Shown here: in pieces, positions 53,936-64,000 of the stretch
How the letters are laid out: every line of letters begins with the position of its first letter
Position numbering within the stretch: the first letter of the stretch is position 1
Assembly (NCBI RefSeq): GCF_042944905.1
Contig: NZ_CP168496.1
Span: 3,100,001-3,164,000, forward strand
DNA length: 64,000 bases
Reading direction: 5' to 3'
Source: Psychrobacillus sp042944905
Lineage (GTDB): Bacteria > Bacillota > Bacilli > Bacillales_A > Planococcaceae
The notes under the pieces: generated by a model
Database searches by the model: none
Told to the model about the DNA's origin: nothing
The model's input: the letters and a program-made list of their open reading frames with translations, nothing else
Translations under genes and position numbers: made by a program

Positions 53936-55057
53936 TTATGACCAAATTTTGGATTGTTCGATTTCCCTTAACGTCTCTTCTATATTAGTAGAAAGTATTG
54001 TTACATGTCCCATTTTGCGATTAGTCTTTGCCTCACTTTTGCCATACATGTGAACAGACCAGTTTGGATATTTACTAATAGACTTAGTTAGAGGTATCAC
54101 ATGTTGTCCTAGTATGTTAACCATTATTGTGTCAGTCCATAACTTCGGTTCTCGAAGTGGCCATCCACAAATAGCTCTTATATGCTGATGAAATTGAGAG
54201 ATACTACAAGCCTCAATTGAATAGTGTCCAGAATTATGTGGTCTAGGAGCCAATTCATTTATTAAGATTTCATTATTCTCTAGAACGAACATTTCTACCG
54301 CTAGTGTACCCACTAGATTTAAATGGTTTGCAATTGTTTCTGCAGCTATTATTGCTTTTGTAGCAAGTGATGCATCAATTCTTCCTGGAACAATCGTTTC
54401 ATGCAAAATATGGTTCACATGAATATTTTCTCCAATAGGTAGACAATATGTTTGCCCAGCACCGTTTCTTTGGACAATAACAGAGATTTCCTTTTCGAAT
54501 GAAACAAATGCTTCTGCAATACAGGCGGAATGTTCGAAAAGAACTTTTGCATTATTTAAGTGATCCTTTGATCGGACTATAAGTTGGCCTTTACCGTCAT
54601 ATCCACCTCTTGCAGTTTTTACAACACAAGGAAATCCAATTTCATCTATACGTTGTTCTAGTTCCTCAAAAGTACTAGCTTCGACAAATTTTGCAATTGG
54701 CACACCTGAAGCCTGAATTTCTTTTTTTTCATTTATCCGATCTTGCGTAATTTTAACTAATTCCGCACCTTGAGGGACATAAGCAATTTCCGTTAGTCTT
54801 TTCAATCCGGTATAATCTATATTTTCAAATTCATATGTGATCACGTCACTTACTTCTGCAAGTTCTTCTAGTGCGGCTTCATCGTTATAAGGTGCAACAA
54901 TGCGAATATCCGCAACCTGCCCACATGGAGAATCTATAGTAGGTTCTAGTACCGCTATTTTGAATCCTGCATCTTTTGCAGCTAAAGCCATCATTCGTCC
55001 AAGTTGGCCACCACCGATTATACCGATTGTTTGCCCCGGGTAAATTACTTTTGTCAT
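53936..55057 (-). CDS. purK: N5-CAIR synthetase PurK
   Basis: A 373-residue ATP-grasp enzyme making N5-carboxyaminoimidazole ribonucleotide. GIIGGGQLGRMMALAA begins the protein; VVKTARGGYDGKGQ and ELAPRPHNSGHYSIEA follow. Its ATG overlaps the purE stop codon by four bases. Confidence 0.95.
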   Translation of the reverse strand: MTKVIYPGQTIGIIGGGQLGRMMALAAKDAGFKIAVLEPTIDSPCGQVADIRIVAPYNDEAALEELAEVSDVITYEFENIDYTGLKRLTEIAYVPQGAELVKITQDRINEKKEIQASGVPIAKFVEASTFEELEQRIDEIGFPCVVKTARGGYDGKGQLIVRSKDHLNNAKVLFEHSACIAEAFVSFEKEISVIVQRNGAGQTYCLPIGENIHVNHILHETIVPGRIDASLATKAIIAAETIANHLNLVGTLAVEMFVLENNEILINELAPRPHNSGHYSIEACSISQFHQHIRAICGWPLREPKLWTDTIMVNILGQHVIPLTKSISKYPNWSVHMYGKSEAKTNRKMGHVTILSTNIEETLREIEQSKIWS

Positions 55058-55542
55058 TGTAACTCACCATTACTCTCTAGGACGCTATTTTTCGTATCTT
55101 CTCTTCTTTTTTCAAGACGTTTTTCAACATCTCCATCTGTAATGGAAAGGATTTGTGCAGCAAGTAAACCTGCATTCGTTGCTCCAGCTTTCCCGATTGC
55201 TACTGTCGCAACTGGTACTCCGCCTGGCATTTGTACGATCGACAATAGGGAGTCCAGTCCATTAAGTGCCTTTGATTGAACAGGAACACCGATAACTGGA
55301 AGTGTTGTCTTAGCTGCAACCATACCTGGTAAATGAGCAGCACCGCCAGCTCCAGCAATGATTACTTGAATCCCACGCATTCTCGCTTGCTCTGCATATT
55401 CAAACATTAAATCAGGCGTACGATGCGCAGAAACTACTTGTTTTTCATATGGTATTTGAAGTTCTTCAAGAATTTCACAACTATGTTTCATCGTTTCCCA
55501 ATCACTGGCACTGCCCATAATTACACCAATTTTAACGTTCAT
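55054..55542 (-). CDS. purE: N5-CAIR mutase PurE
   Basis: A 162-residue mutase, first gene of the operon. GVIMGSASDWETM, VVSAHRTPDLM with the catalytic His and IAGAGGAAHLPGM are the class I PurE marks. GGGAGG lies nine bases before ATG 55542. Expression depends on the upstream PurBoxes and riboswitch. Confidence 0.96.
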   Translation of the reverse strand: MNVKIGVIMGSASDWETMKHSCEILEELQIPYEKQVVSAHRTPDLMFEYAEQARMRGIQVIIAGAGGAAHLPGMVAAKTTLPVIGVPVQSKALNGLDSLLSIVQMPGGVPVATVAIGKAGATNAGLLAAQILSITDGDVEKRLEKRREDTKNSVLESNGELQ

Positions 55543-55606
55543 TATTCTTGTCCTCCCATCAATCTTACCTTGGCGTATTTTGCGAAGCTTAATAATAGTT
55601 AGACAT

Positions 55607-55664
55607 AAAAAAAATTCCTTAAATAAACTACTCTCTTCGCAAGAAAAGCAGTCTACTTAAGGAA
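55607..55664 (-). terminator. Riboswitch-controlled terminator before purE
   Basis: TTCCTTAA and TTAAGGAA enclose a structured loop and are followed by eight T residues on the minus strand, between the guanine aptamer and purE. Expected to form when purine is bound. Confidence 0.85.
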
Positions 55665-55736
55665 CAAAATTGCCAAATTGGTGTGACTACTAACATATGT
55701 AATCACATTCTCTTAGCAGAGTCCAAAAGTTGCTTT

Positions 55737-55807
55737 CCCGCATAGTCCTGTCATTTACGGTGACATGGTAGAGACGCTAAAGCCAATTCTTTAGCATATA
55801 TGGGGAT
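55737..55807 (-). promoter_or_regulatory. Purine (guanine-type) riboswitch of pur operon
   Basis: On the minus strand: a seven-pair P2 (GCTAAAG / CTTTAGC), joining segment GTCTCTACC, P3 with loop ACCGTAAAT and the invariant GGACTATG. The C in ACTATG (equivalent to C74) predicts guanine/hypoxanthine rather than adenine binding. P1 is formed by CCCCATA and TATGCGGG with one bulge. Confidence 0.92.
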
Positions 55808-55829
55808 ATTTCCGTTCATTTCTATTTAT

Positions 55830-55858
55830 ATTTTAACAATTCTACCGACTCACGTCAA
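55830..55858 (-). promoter_or_regulatory. Promoter of pur operon
   Basis: Minus strand TTGACG (55853-55858), 17-base spacer, TAAAAT (55830-55835). The start falls about 15 bases before the aptamer. Confidence 0.75.
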
Positions 55859-55863
55859 CATGT

Positions 55864-55907
55864 AAAAACGAACATTTAATTTTACATTAGGTATAATGTT
55901 CGGTTTT
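55864..55907 (-). promoter_or_regulatory. Paired PurBoxes (PurR operator)
   Basis: Two inverted copies of AWWWCCGAACWWT: AAAACCGAACATT (55895-55907) and the reverse of AAAAACGAACATT (55864-55876; one mismatch), 18 bases apart, just upstream of the pur -35. This arrangement matches B. subtilis PurR control sites, where PRPP relieves repression. Confidence 0.82.
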
Positions 55908-55921
55908 AAACTATATTTTTA

Positions 55922-56110
55922 TTAATTTACTTCTTTAATCCCTTTTAACATGATTATTTGTCTAATTGGTACAGGCTGTCCATCCACTTCTGCAAAAAGA
56001 GGTTCTTCTTTTCTACCTACAACTTGAAAACCTTGTTTGCCCATTCTTTCCATACAATCTGTGATTGTTTCATTTTCTTCAACTTCAAACCAAACTGTTT
56101 CTTTTTTCAT
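55922..56110 (-). CDS. yebG: NETI motif-containing protein YebG
   Basis: A 62-residue conserved small protein with the eponymous NETI in FEVEENETITDCMERM, followed by a beta-rich end. Function is unknown. The start ATG 56110 overlaps the yebE stop codon by four bases. Confidence 0.85.
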   Translation of the reverse strand: MKKETVWFEVEENETITDCMERMGKQGFQVVGRKEEPLFAEVDGQPVPIRQIIMLKGIKEVN

Positions 56111-56649
56111 GAAAATAACTTTCCTTTCCTTACACTCTTCACCCAAAAGCCACCATGAATTGACTTCGGCTCGTATGCAATGATAAACACTTTTGGGTCA
56201 ATTTCCTTTAACTTTGCATATAATTTCAATTCATATTTTCGTGGTGTTAGTATTTGCAGCGCAACTCTATTACCATCTAACCCGTGGGCTATCCAATCCG
56301 TCACACCATATCCTTCATTTCTTAATACTGTTGGCAGATCCGTATCGACATTGGTTGTTATAACATTGACCATAATATAACCTAGTGCCATTTTCTCTTC
56401 TATTTTCATTCCTATTATTACGCCAGTTCCATAACCAAGCGCATATGCAATTAGATTTTGAATCTCATTTAAGTTGTCCAAAACAAGGCCAAGACCCACT
56501 ATGTAAATAACGACCTCCACTACACTTATCATGGCAGCAATATAACGAAATCCCTTTAATGTAAGGATCATACGTAATGTAAAAAAAGTAACGTACACAA
56601 TATTAATCGAAAATATGATTAAAACCATCAAAATTGCTGAAGAATCCAC
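56107..56649 (-). CDS. yebE: DUF2179 membrane protein YebE (UPF0316)
   Basis: A 180-residue protein with three N-terminal helices (about 5-27, 36-54, 58-80) and a cytosolic DUF2179 domain (GYGVTDWIAHGLDGNRVALQI-type segment, class mark). DUF2179 domains occur in putative nucleotide-linked membrane proteins; no proven function. Best start is GTG 56649, eight bases after AAGGGG; a GTG at 56658 abuts that site. Confidence 0.85.
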   Translation of the reverse strand: MDSSAILMVLIIFSINIVYVTFFTLRMILTLKGFRYIAAMISVVEVVIYIVGLGLVLDNLNEIQNLIAYALGYGTGVIIGMKIEEKMALGYIMVNVITTNVDTDLPTVLRNEGYGVTDWIAHGLDGNRVALQILTPRKYELKLYAKLKEIDPKVFIIAYEPKSIHGGFWVKSVRKGKLFS

Positions 56650-56684
56650 TAAATCCACCCCTTTTAGCCATGCGTTTGTTACTT

Positions 56685-56712
56685 ATTATCGCACACTCGG
56701 AAATATTATCAA
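56685..56712 (-). promoter_or_regulatory. Promoter of yebE-yebG
   Basis: Minus strand TTGATA (56707-56712), 16-base spacer, GATAAT (56685-56690), about 30 bases before yebE. The remaining stretch to the rRNA terminator (56713-57038) holds nothing I can support. Confidence 0.55.
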
Positions 56713-57038
56713 CTATTTGAAGGCGATCGAGGATAATTTTTTAAGAGATTAGGATTATGGCAGATTCAGTATCATTCGATTTATTGGAAAAGTACGGGAG
56801 AGGGTGACTAGTTTTGCTACGAGAGCTTTTAGTTTGTTCATAAAAGCAAGAATTTTTAGCATAAGAGGTACTAATTATTATGCTTAAGCAACCACTACTC
56901 AATATAGGATTAAAGTAATCCAGAGGCAGATAATGACCTCTTGAATTATTGTCCATAATCAGTAAAAATATGGCGCTTCGAGACCAAATCTCACAAAGAG
57001 TTATCTCTTTGTGAGATAGGTCATTGATTTTACACAAC

Positions 57039-57073
57039 AAAAAAAGTCGTTACCGATTACTCGGTAACGACTT
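57039..57073 (-). terminator. rRNA operon terminator
   Basis: AAGTCGTTACCGA and complement around a short loop, then seven T residues on the minus strand, just after the 5S gene. Confidence 0.9.
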
Positions 57074-57081
57074 CTTATAGT

Positions 57082-57197
<116 letters not shown>

Positions 57198-57256
57198 CAA
57201 TGAGTGCTTGTTCACTCAAAACTGGATAAAAGACATTGAAATGTGTAAATTCTATT

Positions 57257-61972
<4,716 letters not shown>

Positions 61973-62147
61973 GAGAACTTAAAAAGCTCATTTTGTTTTG
62001 CTGGCATCATCATTAAATGATGTCCAAATTGTTTTGCTATCAAACTAACCGAAATTAGTCTTTCAAGCTATATTTCTTAACGTTTTGCATGTTCAGTTTT
62101 CAATGTTCATGTTGTTTGTGTTGCCGTTTTGTTTTGGCGACTTCTGT

Positions 62148-62177
62148 ATCTTAACACCCTTTTCTATACATCGTCAA
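62148..62177 (-). promoter_or_regulatory. rRNA promoter P2
   Basis: Minus strand TTGACG (62172-62177), 18-base spacer, TAAGAT (62148-62153), about 170 bases before mature 16S. Confidence 0.75.
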
Positions 62178-62206
62178 CACCTAAATTAATAAAAAGGTCT
62201 AAATAA

Positions 62207-62235
62207 ATAATAACACTTTATTCGGACAAGTTCAA
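62207..62235 (-). promoter_or_regulatory. rRNA promoter P1
   Basis: Minus strand TTGAAC (62230-62235), 17-base spacer, TATTAT (62207-62212), 59 bases upstream of P2. Tandem promoters are usual for Bacillales rRNA operons. Confidence 0.65.
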
Positions 62236-62357
62236 CTTTTCAATAAGATTAATGGTATACGCTATCGAGTTGCCGTCGTTATTGGTTTTATGGCATTAGA
62301 AATTCATAATATAACTCTTTCTTTTCTTTAATTAAATCCACTTATTTTAATAGAATA

Positions 62358-62388
62358 CAAAAAAAAGAGACCCTCTCAGGCCTCTTTC
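62358..62388 (-). terminator. pbuG terminator
   Basis: AAAGAGGCC TGAGA GGGTCTCTTT with a long T-run on the minus strand, 20 bases after the pbuG stop codon. It separates pbuG from the rRNA promoters. Confidence 0.85.
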
Positions 62389-62410
62389 TTCTATATAATC
62401 TTTAATTTAT

Positions 62411-63742
62411 TTATAAAAATATAAAGTAACAAAGGAATACTACCCATAAACCATACATAATAGGATGAACTTCTTTCATTCGTCCTGCAACGATCATTGT
62501 GATCGGATAGAATAAGAATCCAATTGCGATACCAGTTGCGATTGAGTATGTTAATGGCATTGCGATAATTACGAAGAATGCTGGAACTGCAGTTTCAAAT
62601 TTAGTCCATTGAATATTTCCTAAAGAAGATACCATTAAGACCCCAACAACAATTAATGCCGGTGCAGTAACATAAGAAGTAATTACACTTAACACTGGAT
62701 AGAAGAATAATGATAGTAGTAATAGTACTCCTGTCACTACTGCTGCAAAACCTGAGCGTGCACCTGCTGCAACACCTGCAGTAGATTCTACATAAGAAGT
62801 AGTAGTGGAAGTACCAGCTACTGCACCTGCAGTTGTAGCGATTGCATCTGCTAAAAGCGCTTTTCCTGCACGTGGTAGTTTTCCTTCTTTCATTAAACCT
62901 GCTTGGTTTGCTACAGAAATTAATGTACCTGCTGTATCAAAGAAGTTAACGAATAAGAAAGTAAGCACGACGATTAAAAATTGCGATGTTAGTAATGCAG
63001 AAGGATTATTAATAATTGGGTCAAGCGCTGCTCCAAAAGTTGGTGCCATGCTTGGGATTTTCCCTACAACTCCATGTGGAATAGGTACTAAACTAAATAT
63101 CATCCCAACTATAGAAGTAACTAACATACCGTAGAAAATACCGCCTTTAATGCCTTTTACCATCATTATTAAAGTTATTAAAAGTCCAAAAATCGTTAAT
63201 AAGATATTAGGGTCTGTTAAATCACCTAAACCAACTAATACATTATCATTTTTAACTATAATCTTTGCATTTTGTAGACCAACGAAAGTTATGAATAAAC
63301 CAATACCTGCTCCAACAGCATATTTTAATTCGGTTGGAATGGCATTAATGATTGTTTCACGAATACCGGATAATGAAAGAAGAATGAAGATAACACCTGC
63401 AACAAAAACACCGGTTAAAGCTACTTGCCAAGGAATACCGAATTTCAATACAACCGTATAAGCAAAGAATGCATTAAGTCCCATACCTGGCGCTAATGCG
63501 ATCGGATATTTCGCCAACACGCCCATCAAAATAGAACCAATAGCTGCTGCAATTGCGGTTGCTGTAAATACAGAACCTTTATCCATATACATAAAATCAG
63601 GTAAACCCGGAACACTCTCTAATGATAATGTCATTGGGTTTACTACTAGGATGTACGCCATCGCTAGGAAAGTAGTGAAACCACCGATAATTTCGCTACG
63701 GTAGTTCGTACCTAGTTCTTCAAATTGAAAATACTTTTTCAT
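62411..63742 (-). CDS. pbuG: Guanine/hypoxanthine permease PbuG (NCS2/AzgA type)
   Basis: A 443-residue importer with about 12-14 helices. GGFTTFLAMAYILVVNP, ALAPGMGLNAFFAYTVV and the FVNFFDTAGTLISVANQAG motif define the AzgA-like NCS2 branch, and AGTSTTTSYVESTAGVAAGARSG (class mark) contributes to the substrate site. ATG 63742 is five bases after GGAGG. The frame stays open for 34 more codons upstream but that part overlaps the riboswitch terminator, so it is leader RNA. Regulation combines a guanine-type riboswitch and a PurBox, matching hypoxanthine/guanine uptake. Confidence 0.93.
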   Translation of the reverse strand: MKKYFQFEELGTNYRSEIIGGFTTFLAMAYILVVNPMTLSLESVPGLPDFMYMDKGSVFTATAIAAAIGSILMGVLAKYPIALAPGMGLNAFFAYTVVLKFGIPWQVALTGVFVAGVIFILLSLSGIRETIINAIPTELKYAVGAGIGLFITFVGLQNAKIIVKNDNVLVGLGDLTDPNILLTIFGLLITLIMMVKGIKGGIFYGMLVTSIVGMIFSLVPIPHGVVGKIPSMAPTFGAALDPIINNPSALLTSQFLIVVLTFLFVNFFDTAGTLISVANQAGLMKEGKLPRAGKALLADAIATTAGAVAGTSTTTSYVESTAGVAAGARSGFAAVVTGVLLLLSLFFYPVLSVITSYVTAPALIVVGVLMVSSLGNIQWTKFETAVPAFFVIIAMPLTYSIATGIAIGFLFYPITMIVAGRMKEVHPIMYGLWVVFLCYFIFL

Positions 63743-63775
63743 GTTGTCCTCCATTTTTGTCCTTATAACGAAAGA

Positions 63776-63808
63776 AAAGCATACGACCAGTAAAACGGTC
63801 GTATGCTT
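63776..63808 (-). terminator. Riboswitch-controlled terminator before pbuG
   Basis: AAGCATACGACC and complement around an eight-base loop with TTTTCTTT after it on the minus strand, between the aptamer and the pbuG start. Confidence 0.85.
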
Positions 63809-63843
63809 AAATATCTCCAATAAGTGATAAAAAATACTTTTCA

Positions 63844-63915
63844 CTCATCGTAGTCGAATCATTTACGGTGATTCGGTAGAGACTTTTGGGCCTTATTCCC
63901 AACGTTATACGACGA
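63844..63915 (-). promoter_or_regulatory. Purine (guanine-type) riboswitch of pbuG
   Basis: On the minus strand P1 (TCGTCGTA / TACGATGA), P2 (TTGGG ... CCCAA), GTCTCTACC, P3 loop CACCGTAAATG and CGACTACG. The C at the ligand-pairing position predicts guanine or hypoxanthine. Confidence 0.93.
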
Positions 63916-63935
63916 CATAATTAAATTATGTAAGT

Positions 63936-63964
63936 AATATAACACTGTTTTTTTTGAAAATCAA
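63936..63964 (-). promoter_or_regulatory. Promoter of pbuG
   Basis: Minus strand TTGATT (63959-63964), 17-base spacer, TATATT (63936-63941), directly upstream of the aptamer. Confidence 0.7.
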
Positions 63965-63968
63965 TACT

Positions 63969-63981
63969 ATTTCCGAACATT
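63969..63981 (-). promoter_or_regulatory. PurBox upstream of pbuG
   Basis: ATTTCCGAACATT on the plus strand is an exact match to AWWWCCGAACWWT, in the same orientation and position relative to the -35 as the promoter-proximal box of the pur operon. The partner box would lie at about 64000, at or past the window edge. Confidence 0.7.
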
Positions 63982-64000
63982 TTTTAATCAAACTCAGAAA

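Noticed and set aside
56741..57040. 99-codon frame on the minus strand after the rRNA terminator
   Set aside because: No clear ribosome binding site, low-complexity Ser/Asn/Ile composition, no family, and its start lies in the terminator's T-run.
63743..63844. 34-codon N-terminal extension of pbuG
   Set aside because: It crosses the riboswitch terminator and lacks a binding site; the GGAGG-preceded ATG at 63742 fits the family start.

Overview
The window looks like chromosomal DNA of a low-GC, Gram-positive, spore-former-type bacterium of the order Bacillales. The 16S and 23S sequences, the strong AAGGAGG-type ribosome binding sites, frequent TTG and GTG starts, and gene order shared with the Bacillus subtilis pbuG-yeb-pur-yer-pcr-lig-gat-dgkB-rlmCD segment all point that way. 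The 16S reads most like the Planococcaceae (Psychrobacillus, Paenisporosarcina, Sporosarcina neighbourhood); genus is an inference from memory and was not computed. Almost every gene lies on the minus strand, so the biological reading direction is from high to low coordinates.

Reading from the right: pbuG (purine permease, 62.4-63.7 kb) sits behind a guanine-type riboswitch, a terminator and a PurBox. A complete rRNA operon (16S, 23S, 5S; 57.1-62.0 kb) with tandem promoters and no tRNAs follows. Then come yebE-yebG and the twelve-gene purine operon purEKBCSQLFMNHD (42.8-55.5 kb), controlled by paired PurBoxes plus a second guanine-type riboswitch with its own terminator. Together these build IMP and import bases under shared purine control. 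A 950-base gene-free gap holds two GC-rich repeat elements in opposite orientation. Next are yerA-yerB-yerC, pcrB, pcrA-ligA-camS (DNA repair, with a LexA-like box at the pcrA promoter) and gatC-gatA-gatB (tRNA amidation).

Between gatB and dgkB lies an accessory stretch (13.6-29 kb). It contains an aerotaxis receptor (HemAT), two acetamidase/formamidase-family paralogues, a peptide-type ABC importer (binding protein, two permeases, two ATPases), a sensor kinase without a sensing domain, an AraC-type response regulator, a 12-helix membrane protein, a BPL_N-type amidotransferase-like protein and an M42 aminopeptidase. The tail genes overlap by ATGA junctions. I read it as a regulated uptake-and-hydrolysis system for an unknown amide or peptide; the substrate cannot be told from sequence.

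The left part holds dgkB, a cytochrome bd oxidase operon that includes two 31-residue single-helix peptides (CydS after cydB, and an unnamed one before cydA), a HAD nucleotidase, the small alarmone synthetase relP, rlmCD, oligopeptidase B, a YgjP-type metallopeptidase, sstT (serine/threonine transport) and, at the edge, a lysine riboswitch whose controlled gene lies outside the window. No CRISPR array, insertion sequence, prophage or tRNA gene was seen.
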